From positions 124,001-188,000 of the forward strand of contig NZ_JAVHNP010000004.1 of assembly GCF_031769195.1 (NCBI RefSeq): a DNA stretch of 64,000 bases. Direction: 5' to 3'. Shown here in pieces: positions 8,673-16,184 of this stretch. The position numbers and the translations under genes were made by a program. The DNA is from Vreelandella sp031769195 (GTDB lineage Bacteria > Pseudomonadota > Gammaproteobacteria > Pseudomonadales > Halomonadaceae). The notes below the pieces were generated by a model, which saw only the letters and a program-made list of their open reading frames with translations, did no database searches and was not told the origin of the DNA. How positions within the stretch are numbered: position 1 is the stretch's first letter; each line of letters begins with the position of its first letter.

Positions 8673-9602
8673 TTAGCGTTTACGACGATTAAACAGGCCC
8701 TGCTTACACTCTCGCTGCGCCTCAACATCGCCACGAATTTGGGCATGACTAATCAGTGCGAAAATAAAGGTACCGCCAATCACGTTACCGGCCAGCGTAG
8801 GCAAAGCAAACCCCGCGACGGCATCGTATAAAGAAATATGGCCATCAAACACCAAATACAGCGCTTCGCTGGTACCCACGATGATGTGAGTGAACTCACC
8901 AATGGCCATGACATAGGTAACGATAATAATAATCCACACTTTTGCCTGATCGGCCGCGGGAATCAGCCACACCAGAGTGGCGATCATCCACCCGGCAAGA
9001 ATGCCCTTAGAGAACATTTCCATGGGTGTGTTCGCCATCATGTGCTCTCCCAGCGCGATAAACGCTTGGTGAGTCGCCTCATCAAACATGGGCATATGCA
9101 AAAAGGTAAAGGAAGAGAGCGCGGCCCCCATCAGGTTGCCCACTAGTACGACACCCCACAGCCTGCCCAACGCCCCTAAGTTCGGCAGCGTCGGACGGCT
9201 CATCACTGGCAGCACCGCAGTCACTGTGTTTTCGGTAAATAGCTGCTGACGCGCCAAAATAACCGCGATAAAACCGACGGTGTAACCTAAACACTCCACC
9301 AAAAAGCCAATATCTGTTTGTGGCAAATGGGCGTGCAATACACCTCGCGCCACCATGGAGAAGCTCATGGAGATGCCCGCTGCCATGGCCGACCACAAAA
9401 GCGCCATGGCATCGCGGGAAAGCTCTTTTTGCCCCTCTAAACGAAGGTGTTGATGCACGACGGCTGCTCTGGAAGGAAGCTGGGCTTCGCGCTCTTCTTT
9501 GGGAGGATCTGCCTTGTTAGGTGCTGAGGTGCGCCTTGAGAGCGTCTCGCTAGGGTTGTCGCCTCCTTCAAAATTGTCGTCCGCTTGATGATGTTGATTC
9601 AT
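8673..9602 (-). CDS. Formate/nitrite transporter family channel, YfdC-like
   Basis: The 309-residue protein has a charged, disordered N-terminal tail of about 60 residues and then six predicted membrane spans with the FNT fold. The half-helix regions around GRLWGVVLVGNLMGA and PTLAGNVIGGT match the conserved N-G and GN-GG motifs of the family. The longer polar N-terminus and the overall sequence fit the YfdC branch better than FocA or NirC, so the substrate (formate, nitrite or another small monovalent anion) is not settled. AAGGAG precedes the ATG. First gene of a three-gene minus-strand operon with nfsA. Confidence 0.88.
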   Translation of the reverse strand: MNQHHQADDNFEGGDNPSETLSRRTSAPNKADPPKEEREAQLPSRAAVVHQHLRLEGQKELSRDAMALLWSAMAAGISMSFSMVARGVLHAHLPQTDIGFLVECLGYTVGFIAVILARQQLFTENTVTAVLPVMSRPTLPNLGALGRLWGVVLVGNLMGAALSSFTFLHMPMFDEATHQAFIALGEHMMANTPMEMFSKGILAGWMIATLVWLIPAADQAKVWIIIIVTYVMAIGEFTHIIVGTSEALYLVFDGHISLYDAVAGFALPTLAGNVIGGTFIFALISHAQIRGDVEAQRECKQGLFNRRKR

Positions 9603-9781
9603 GGTGACTCCTTACCAAGTAGTTCCACAGCGTAACGTTATTGTCTAAGGTTGGGTAGCCACGGATGTCGGTTAACGTACGGTGGTTAAAGAATTTTTAC
9701 GTGATGTTGCACGCGTGAAAGTGAACGCTCGCTATACTGCAAGTAACTCGATGTGCCTAATAACGATGCTAGGAAGCCGAT

Positions 9782-10549
9782 ATGTCAAACGCCCCTCACA
9801 CCCCGCCAGGCCAAGCATGGAATGCTGGTCGGTACGCGGAAAACGCCAGCTTTGTGCCAGACTTAGGCATGGAGGTGGTGAAGCTACTGTCTCCCCAGCC
9901 AGGGCAACGAATTTTGGATTTAGGCTGCGGCGACGGTGCATTAACTGAGCGCATTATGCAGTTAGGAGGCGATGTACTAGGTGTTGATGCCTCCCCTGAG
10001 ATGGTGGCAGCGGCCCAGCAGCGCGGGGTGACAGCGAGGGTGATTGATGGTCATCAGCTACCCTTTGATCATGAGTTTGATGCGGTATTTAGCAACGCGG
10101 CGTTGCACTGGATGCTGGACCCACAGGCCGTTTTGGCTGGCGTCAAACGTGCTTTAAAACCGGGAGGGCGCTTTGTTGCAGAGTTTGGCGGCCACGGTAA
10201 TGTGGCGGCTATTTGTACCGCATTGATTGCCTCATTGCAGTTTCGTGGCATTAGCTCCAAAGGCCGTCATCCTTGGTATTTTCCCACCACGCAGGAGTAT
10301 ACCCAACTGCTGCAAACGGTCGGTTTTCGGGTCGATAGCGTTGAACTCATCCCCCGCCCCACACCGCTCCCTAAAGGGATGGCAAGCTGGTTAGATACCT
10401 TCGCGAGCCCCTTCTTCCACGGCCTAGACCCGGATTTAAAAGACGCCATCTTTGATAACGCGCTCAACTTGTTAGCCCACAGCCTTAGCGACGGCCAGGG
10501 TAACTGGACTGCGGATTATGTGCGCATCCGAGTGGTGGCTCACGCGTAA
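9782..10549 (+). CDS. Class I SAM-dependent methyltransferase
   Basis: The 255-residue protein carries the SAM-binding motif I ILDLGCGDG at about 44-52, the acidic end of strand 2 in GVDASPEM, the motif around FDAVFSNAALHWM and the post-motif LKPGGRF. This is the arrangement of small-molecule methyltransferases related to trans-aconitate methyltransferase (Tam) and BioC; the HWM motif after the SNAAL segment is Tam/BioC-like. The acceptor cannot be read from sequence. An AGGAAG site lies five bases before the ATG. It is a single-gene unit that ends at a strong hairpin shared with the convergent chemoreceptor gene. Confidence 0.88.
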   Translation: MSNAPHTPPGQAWNAGRYAENASFVPDLGMEVVKLLSPQPGQRILDLGCGDGALTERIMQLGGDVLGVDASPEMVAAAQQRGVTARVIDGHQLPFDHEFDAVFSNAALHWMLDPQAVLAGVKRALKPGGRFVAEFGGHGNVAAICTALIASLQFRGISSKGRHPWYFPTTQEYTQLLQTVGFRVDSVELIPRPTPLPKGMASWLDTFASPFFHGLDPDLKDAIFDNALNLLAHSLSDGQGNWTADYVRIRVVAHA

Positions 10550-10580
10550 AACCAGCGCCATCGCTACGATGATCTCGTTA

Positions 10581-10618
10581 AAACACCCAGGGCGGCTGAA
10601 TAGCCGCCCTGGGTGTTT
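10581..10618. terminator. Bidirectional terminator between methyltransferase and chemoreceptor genes
   Basis: A perfect 15-bp inverted repeat (10583-10597 with 10602-10616, loop GAAT) is extended by two A-T pairs and flanked by A- and T-rich ends on both sides. It lies between two convergent genes, so it can end transcription from both directions. Confidence 0.88.
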
Positions 10619-10642
10619 GTGAGCCTTAGACTTGGCTTAGGG

Positions 10643-12298
10643 TTAAAACTCATCCCAGTCGTCGACGCTGCTCACCTTTTGCGGAGCCGCTGATTTTTCA
10701 GTCGGCCGATGCGGTTGCGCCCCCAGCGCGGGGGGAGCTACAGATGGCTCGCTGCCTTCCGCCAACCGGAACGTGGCCATGAGCGTGGCAAGCTGGCTGG
10801 CCTGCCCTTCCAGCGCGCTGGCGGCAGAGCTAGTTTGCTGTACCAGCGCCGCATTCTGCTGAGTGACCGAGTCCATTTCAGTCAGGGCGGCGTTAATCTG
10901 CTCAATGCCGCTATTTTGCTCGCGGGTGGCGGTGGATATCTCTCCCATCAGCGTGGTGACCTGGCGAATAGCCTCAACGGTTTGGCTTAGCGTTTCGCCA
11001 CTGCGCTCGGCCTGGGTGGCACCGCTGTTAATTTGCGTAGTGGTTTGCTCGATTAAGCCGCGAATCTCTTTGGCCGACTCCGCACTCCGGGTAGCCAATG
11101 AACGCACTTCGCTGGCCACCACCGCAAAGCCACGCCCCTGCTCACCGGCGCGCGCCGCTTCCACCGAGGCGTTGAGCGCCAGGATATTGGTCTGAAAGGC
11201 AATCGAGTCGATGACGCCGATAATATCGTTAACCCGGTCAGCACTGGCGGCAATCTCGCGCATCAGCTCCACGGTACGCTCGACTTCTTCACCGCTGGCT
11301 TCAGCCGACTGGGAGGCCACTACCGATAGTTGGTCAGCCTCTTGGGCAATTTCAGCATTTTTACCCACGGTGGTGGCCATCTGCTCCATGCTAGACGCCG
11401 TTTGCTGGAGCGCAGACGCCTGCTGTTCGGTGCGTGAAGAGAGGTCTTGGCTACCCGAAGAGATATCGCTCGCACCGCTATACACATGCTCGCTGCTGCT
11501 GCGCAGCGACACCACCAGCGTCTTGAGTTTTTCCTGCATCCCCGCAAGGCCTAAAAAGAGTTGGCCAATCTCGTTGCGGCCACGGTCTTCAATGCGCCCG
11601 GTTAAGTCGCCGCTGGCAATAGTGTCAAAATGCCCCAGCGCTTGCTGTAGCGGCGTCACCACGCCACGCATCATCGCGATACGGATAACGACCGCTGCCA
11701 AAAGTGAAAACAGCAGCAAGCCAATCGCCACTGCGCCGCCGATAGCCACTAAGCGCTCTACCTGCGCCATTACCTGCTGGCCCCGCGCCTCGGTATAGTC
11801 CACAAACCCTCTCATGGCGGCATCCAAGTTCCCCCCCAATTCACCCAACGTCTCTTGCTGGCGCTGAATTTGAAACGGCGCAGCGTCCAGTAGCGGTACG
11901 ATGCCATCGGTCACAAAACCATGGTAAGCCGCCACCACGCTATCGCGGCGCTGGGCCAGCTCGCTTTCAGGCGTGACAGGAATTGCCGAGAACTCTTCAA
12001 AGCGTGTTTGTGCCGCCGCGACGGCTTCCACCGCCATCGCGAGGCTCTCCTGCCCCTTAACAGGATTGCCCTGAGTACTGAAACTGGCCGAGCGGTCTAG
12101 AAAGGATTGTGCCCTGAGCGCATTCACCTGGGTACGGTTGGCTAAATTGGCTAGCCGCACGTTGATATTGTTAATTTCGCTCAGCGCGCGGTCGCTGGTG
12201 GTATTGGTGTAAAAACCCAGTGCGCTGATCAAACCGATCATCACCACCAGCAGTGCTAAGGCAGCCGTCAGGCTCCATTTTATGGAGAGTTGTTTCAT
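10643..12298 (-). CDS. Methyl-accepting chemotaxis protein with C-terminal xWxxF tail
   Basis: The 551-residue receptor has a transmembrane segment at about 8-30, a periplasmic four-helix-type sensor of about 150 residues, a second transmembrane segment near 195-215, a HAMP domain and the long cytoplasmic signalling coiled coil. The hairpin tip reads AFQTNILALNASVEAARAGE and is canonical for CheA/CheW contact. The protein ends DWDEF, which fits the xWxxF pentapeptide that tethers CheR and CheB in Tar/Tsr-type receptors. The open frame begins at a GTG at 12337, but the ATG at 12298 has AGAAGGGAA upstream and starts just before the first membrane span, so I use it. No che genes are in view. The ligand is unknown. 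Confidence 0.9.
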   Translation of the reverse strand: MKQLSIKWSLTAALALLVVMIGLISALGFYTNTTSDRALSEINNINVRLANLANRTQVNALRAQSFLDRSASFSTQGNPVKGQESLAMAVEAVAAAQTRFEEFSAIPVTPESELAQRRDSVVAAYHGFVTDGIVPLLDAAPFQIQRQQETLGELGGNLDAAMRGFVDYTEARGQQVMAQVERLVAIGGAVAIGLLLFSLLAAVVIRIAMMRGVVTPLQQALGHFDTIASGDLTGRIEDRGRNEIGQLFLGLAGMQEKLKTLVVSLRSSSEHVYSGASDISSGSQDLSSRTEQQASALQQTASSMEQMATTVGKNAEIAQEADQLSVVASQSAEASGEEVERTVELMREIAASADRVNDIIGVIDSIAFQTNILALNASVEAARAGEQGRGFAVVASEVRSLATRSAESAKEIRGLIEQTTTQINSGATQAERSGETLSQTVEAIRQVTTLMGEISTATREQNSGIEQINAALTEMDSVTQQNAALVQQTSSAASALEGQASQLATLMATFRLAEGSEPSVAPPALGAQPHRPTEKSAAPQKVSSVDDWDEF

Positions 12299-12439
12299 CG
12301 CCGTGTTCCCTTCTGCTTTATTAGTTATGTCTTTCACTCATGAGTTAAGCCCATATCTGTCAGGAGGGTAAAGCATGATGGAAGGTAATATGAGGCTCCT
12401 AAGACCTTTGTATACCAACCAATTTTACATAACGAAAAA

Positions 12440-12474
12440 ACAAAAAAAGCCCACCGCCGTGAAGCGGTGGGCTT
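12440..12474 (-). terminator. Rho-independent terminator of the alcohol dehydrogenase gene
   Basis: An 11-bp stem (12447-12457 with 12464-12474, loop CGTGAA) is followed, on the minus strand, by a long U-rich tract (A-rich 12434-12448 on the plus strand). It lies 17 bp past the dehydrogenase stop. Confidence 0.88.
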
Positions 12475-12490
12475 GTTAGGGGGCGCAGGC

Positions 12491-13552
12491 TTAGGCAGCA
12501 GCGTCTTTCAGTGTCGCCATATCAATCACGAAGCGGTAGCGTATGTCGCCTTTCTCCATACGCTCGAAGCCTTCGTTGATCTTATTGATATCGAGCATTT
12601 CGATATCGCAGGTGATGTTCTGCTCGGCGCACAGTTTGAGTAACTCTTCGGTTTCAGCGATACCGCCGATCAAAGAACCCGCCACCACGCGGCGCTTGAA
12701 TACCAGGTTGAACGCTTCAATGGCTGGCTCGATAGGCTCTAACAGGCCCACTAGAATGTGCGTGCCGTCGTACTTCAGGGACGCCAAGTAGGGGTTCAGA
12801 TCGTGCTGAACCGGAACGGTGTCGAGCATGAAGTCGAAGGTTTCTGCCACAGCGTCCATCTGTGCTTGGTCGCTTGATACCACGACGTGATCGGCACCGT
12901 TACGCTTGGCTTCTTCAACTTTGGCTTCAGAGCGGGTAAACACGGTTACTTCAGCGCCCAGCGCTTTGGCCAGTTTGACGCCCATGTGGCCCAGGCCACC
13001 CATACCGATAATGCCGACTTTATGGCCTTTGCCTACGCCGTGATGCTTCAGCGGCGAGTAAGTAGTAATGCCCGCACACAGAATGGGCGCAGCGGATGCC
13101 AGATCAATGCCATCGGGCATTTGCAGTACAAAGTGCTCGCTGACCACGATGGAGTCCGAGTAGCCGCCCTGGGTGAGGGTGCCATCTTGGCGGTCCGGGC
13201 TGCCGTAGGTCATGGTGAAACCTTCCAGGCAGTACTGCTCAACGCCATCTTTACAGGCGGAACAGGTACGGCAAGAGTCGACCATGCAGCCAACCCCCAC
13301 TAAGTCACCGGCTTTAAAACGAGTCACATCGCTGCCCACGGCGGTAACACGGCCAACAATTTCGTGACCCGGCACCACGGGGTATTGGCTCATGCCCCAG
13401 TCGTTGCGCGCAAAGTGCAGATCGCTGTGGCACACGCCGCAGTAAAGGATTTCAATGGCAACATCGTCAGTACGGGGCTCACGACGATCAAAGGTAAACG
13501 GCGCGAGTGGCTTATCAGCAGAAAACGCGGCGTATGATTTTGCTTGGCTCAT
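12491..13552 (-). CDS. Zinc-dependent NAD(P) alcohol/aldehyde dehydrogenase, YahK/CAD type
   Basis: The 353-residue medium-chain dehydrogenase should interconvert aldehydes and primary alcohols. Catalytic-zinc ligands appear in CGVCHSDLH (about 38-46) and GHE (62-64), with the structural zinc cluster of four cysteines in the CRTCSACKDGVEQYC stretch. The cofactor loop is GMGGLGHMG, and an Arg/Ser just after the second strand (FTRSEAK) favours NADPH. This is the sequence type of E. coli YahK and plant cinnamyl alcohol dehydrogenases. AAGGAG precedes the ATG. It is divergent from an AraC regulator of the YqhC type, which suggests induction by reactive aldehydes. Confidence 0.9.
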   Translation of the reverse strand: MSQAKSYAAFSADKPLAPFTFDRREPRTDDVAIEILYCGVCHSDLHFARNDWGMSQYPVVPGHEIVGRVTAVGSDVTRFKAGDLVGVGCMVDSCRTCSACKDGVEQYCLEGFTMTYGSPDRQDGTLTQGGYSDSIVVSEHFVLQMPDGIDLASAAPILCAGITTYSPLKHHGVGKGHKVGIIGMGGLGHMGVKLAKALGAEVTVFTRSEAKVEEAKRNGADHVVVSSDQAQMDAVAETFDFMLDTVPVQHDLNPYLASLKYDGTHILVGLLEPIEPAIEAFNLVFKRRVVAGSLIGGIAETEELLKLCAEQNITCDIEMLDINKINEGFERMEKGDIRYRFVIDMATLKDAAA

Positions 13553-13751
13553 AAAAACTCCTTTTTAATGCATCCCGCAGGTGCGGAAAAAGTGTGTCTA
13601 TTATTCGCTTCTGGGGCACAGATAGCGATGAGCGAAGCTACGTTTTTTTTGCTCATTTCTCTATTCAAGTGCAATAAAATAACAAAAAAGATCAGAAAAA
13701 CGTCATAATTATCGATTTTGCCACTATTAACCTAGCGTAAGGAGAGCTTCT

Positions 13752-14645
13752 GTGGCCAGCACCGCACACGTGGGTAACGCACTTGCCGACCTGATTACCC
13801 CGCTTGTTAAAAGCGATGGCATGAGTGCCTCACGCTTACCACGCGTGAGCCTACTGTGCCTGGGTAGGCATCAGGTACGCACACCGTTGATGTATGAGCC
13901 TAGCCTGACCATCATCGCTCAGGGCCGCAAAGTGGGTTATCTCGGTGATCGGGAGATTCACTACAACCCTGGTCACTACCTTGTGCAAACCCTGCCGCTA
14001 CCGTTTGAGTGTGAAACCCACGGCTCGCCCGACGCGCCGTTACTGGGCATTTCGGTAAAGTTTGACCCGGCGCTGTTGAGCGAGATGGTGACTGCCATGG
14101 GGGATGGTCACCAGACCACCGCCACGCCTAAACCCATGGCGTCGGTGGCGATGAATGAGGGCATGCAAGCAGCAGTATTGCGCTTGGCGCGCACGCTGCA
14201 CGAGCCTGTCGAATGCAGCACAATGGGAGAGGCGAGAATACGGGATGTGGTGTTTGAAGCGCTGAAAGGCGAGCAAGGGCCTGCCCTGCGGGCGCTGGTA
14301 AAAGGCCACGGCAACTACTCACGCATTGTGCAGGTGCTCTCGCAGCTCCACACCCGGTTTGCCGAAGACTTCTCAGTAGAGCAGTTGGCCCAGCAGGCCA
14401 ACATGAGCATCTCTACCTTTCACCAGCACTTTAAGCAGATTACCCGCGCATCCCCTGCTCAGTATTTGAAGCGGCTGCGCTTGATAAAAGCGCAGCAACT
14501 GCTGTTGCAGGATAGCTATAACGTGAACCAAACCGCCCTGGCGGTTGGCTACCGCAGCGTGCCGCAGTTTAGCCGCGACTATAAGCGCTACTTTGGCGAA
14601 TCGCCGCTGCAGCATCGCCGCCAGGAGCAGGCGCTGCGCGCCTGA
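13752..14645 (+). CDS. AraC-family transcriptional regulator, YqhC-like
   Basis: The 297-residue protein has an N-terminal sensing domain of the AraC_N type found in E. coli YqhC and a C-terminal pair of helix-turn-helix motifs: FSVEQLAQQANMSISTFHQH and, further on, NQTALAVGYRSVPQFSRDYK, ending with FGESP as usual. YqhC activates aldehyde-reductase genes in response to aldehydes; this regulator sits back to back with a zinc alcohol dehydrogenase, so the same job is likely (inference). The start is GTG at 13752, seven bases after GGAG. The 199-bp divergent intergenic stretch is AT-rich and must hold both promoters. Confidence 0.88.
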   Translation: MASTAHVGNALADLITPLVKSDGMSASRLPRVSLLCLGRHQVRTPLMYEPSLTIIAQGRKVGYLGDREIHYNPGHYLVQTLPLPFECETHGSPDAPLLGISVKFDPALLSEMVTAMGDGHQTTATPKPMASVAMNEGMQAAVLRLARTLHEPVECSTMGEARIRDVVFEALKGEQGPALRALVKGHGNYSRIVQVLSQLHTRFAEDFSVEQLAQQANMSISTFHQHFKQITRASPAQYLKRLRLIKAQQLLLQDSYNVNQTALAVGYRSVPQFSRDYKRYFGESPLQHRRQEQALRA

Positions 14646-14665
14646 TAGCACCCGGCGGGTCCGCT

Positions 14666-15091
14666 TTATTTGGCGAAGATCTGGCTCTTGTCTTGGAACG
14701 CTTTGAACTCTAGCGCATTGCCGCAGGGGTCGAGCAGGAACATAGTGGCTTGCTCGCCCACTTCACCTTTAAAGCGGATGTAAGGCTCAATGATGAAGTC
14801 GGTGTCACGCTCTTTTAAACGCTCGGCCAGGGCTTCCCACTGGTCCCACTCTAGAATCACCCCGAAGTGCGGTACCGGCACGTTGTGACCATCGACCGGG
14901 TTGGTGTGGGCGCTCTCTTGGCCCGGCGTTTTGGGGTGCTCGTGAATCACCAACTGGTGACCAAAGAAGTTGAAGTCGACCCAATGATCACTTGAGCGGC
15001 CCTCTTCCAAACCAAACACGTCATTGTAAAAAGTGCGCGCCAAGGCAACGTCGTAAACAGGAATCGCTAAGTGGAAAGGGGAAAGGCTCAT
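14666..15091 (-). CDS. VOC-superfamily (glyoxalase/dioxygenase-like) protein
   Basis: The 141-residue protein begins with the VOC signature of a strand ending in a metal-ligand histidine (SLSPFHLAIPVYD, H at about 7) and ends with the FLLDPCGNALEFKAF motif carrying the glutamate ligand, with a further histidine in VPHFGVIL. These are the 2-His-1-Glu ligands of glyoxalase I and extradiol-dioxygenase folds. A single VOC module of this size probably dimerises. Substrate unknown. AGGAG precedes the ATG. It is divergent from a LysR gene, and 20 bp separate its stop from the AraC gene stop. Confidence 0.85.
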   Translation of the reverse strand: MSLSPFHLAIPVYDVALARTFYNDVFGLEEGRSSDHWVDFNFFGHQLVIHEHPKTPGQESAHTNPVDGHNVPVPHFGVILEWDQWEALAERLKERDTDFIIEPYIRFKGEVGEQATMFLLDPCGNALEFKAFQDKSQIFAK

Positions 15092-15195
15092 GGCAGTCTC
15101 CTGATGTTACTTTTATTGGAACATGTCGTTGGGAATGGCTAGCGCCTTGCGCCACCACCGTGTCACTATCCTAAAAGCCGTCATGCAAAAATAAA

Positions 15196-15240
15196 ATCAA
15201 TTGTTTTTTGATGTATTGACAATTTTAATTGATGAATCAA
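15196..15240. promoter_or_regulatory. Candidate LysR operator: alternating ATCAA/TTGAT half-sites
   Basis: Half-sites ATCAA (15196-15200), TTGAT (15208-15212), TTGAC (15216-15220), TTGAT (15229-15233) and ATCAA (15236-15240) alternate in a very AT-rich stretch between the divergent VOC and LysR genes. The first pair forms a dyad of the ATC-N-GAT type common to LysR-family boxes. It runs into the first possible LysR start codons, as expected for autoregulation. Binding is inference. Confidence 0.5.
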
Positions 15241-15258
15241 CCGACCCGCTCCTATGCC

Positions 15259-16137
15259 ATGATTCGCGAACTCAAAACACTTATTGCCGTTGCTCAGCAC
15301 GGCACTTTTGCTGCCGCAGGCCAGCATATTGGCCTGACGCAAGCCGCCGTCAGCGCTCAGATGAAACGCTTAGAGTCAGAGCTTGGCGTCGCGCTGTTTG
15401 AGCGCAGCGGCCGAGCGGCCGTGCTAACGCAGCGCGGGCAAGAGACGCTGCAACAGGCTCAGGCGCTGCTGGCGCTGTACGCAACGCTCGGGGAATCCTC
15501 CTCTGGGCAAGCCATAGCGACCCGTGTGACGTTAGGTGCCATCGCCTCTATTCAGCGCTCGCTACTGCCAGAGGTGTTAGCACGCTTTCATCGCCAGTTT
15601 CCAGAGTGCCGTACTCGCGTGGTGCCAGGGCTTTCGTTGGGGCTGATGAATCAGGTGGATGCGGGGGAGCTGGATATGGCGGTGATTATTCGACCGCCCT
15701 TTTCGCTACACAGCGACTTACGCTGGCAGCCTCTTGCCCATGAGCCGTTTCGGTTACTGGTGCCCCGCAAAATGGTCGGTGACGATTGGCGAGAGCTGCT
15801 CATACGCCAGCCGTTTGTGCGCTATGACCGCGCCTCGTTTGGTGGACGTCAGGTAGACCGTTTTTTACGAGACAACCACTGTCAAGTGCGGGATGTGTGT
15901 GAAGTAGACGAGCTGGATGCGATTGTGCAGCTGGTCGCCAACGGCGTCGGCGTGGCCCTAGTGCCACAGCCCAATGCCATCAAACGCTGGCCCAGCGCCG
16001 TGCGCGCCATCGACTTAGCGGAACATACGTTTCATCGCGATATCGGGATTATTCACCGCGCCAGCGGCCAGCTAAGCGAGCCCGCTAACGCACTGGCAGC
16101 GCTGCTCGCACGGGTAGCCACTACCGCCACACACTAA
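15259..16137 (+). CDS. LysR-family transcriptional regulator
   Basis: From the ATG at 15259 the product has 292 residues. The N-terminal winged helix-turn-helix is clear (GTFAAAGQHIGLTQAAVSAQ, then LESELGVALFER) and is followed by the two-lobed LysR effector domain. Alternative in-frame starts exist at TTG 15229 and ATG 15232; I prefer 15259 because MIRELKTLIAVA is the usual beginning of the family and because the two upstream starts fall in the operator-like repeats, but none has a good ribosome site. It is divergent from the VOC gene, its likely target, and ends at a hairpin shared with mqo. Confidence 0.87.
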   Translation: MIRELKTLIAVAQHGTFAAAGQHIGLTQAAVSAQMKRLESELGVALFERSGRAAVLTQRGQETLQQAQALLALYATLGESSSGQAIATRVTLGAIASIQRSLLPEVLARFHRQFPECRTRVVPGLSLGLMNQVDAGELDMAVIIRPPFSLHSDLRWQPLAHEPFRLLVPRKMVGDDWRELLIRQPFVRYDRASFGGRQVDRFLRDNHCQVRDVCEVDELDAIVQLVANGVGVALVPQPNAIKRWPSAVRAIDLAEHTFHRDIGIIHRASGQLSEPANALAALLARVATTATH

Positions 16138-16161
16138 AACGCCAGCCCGAAGGCTGGCGTT
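16138..16161. terminator. Hairpin terminator between LysR gene and mqo
   Basis: Perfect 10-bp stem (16138-16147 with 16152-16161) and a CGAA tetraloop directly after the LysR stop codon. On the minus strand the stem is followed by a TTTTA tract, so it can serve convergent mqo as well. Confidence 0.8.
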
Positions 16162-16184
16162 AGAAAGCGGCTAACACACGCGGC

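Noticed and set aside
11211..11798. 195-codon frame antisense to the first chemoreceptor
   Set aside because: Lies within the conserved MCP coding region; Ser-rich antisense shadow of repeated MCP codons.
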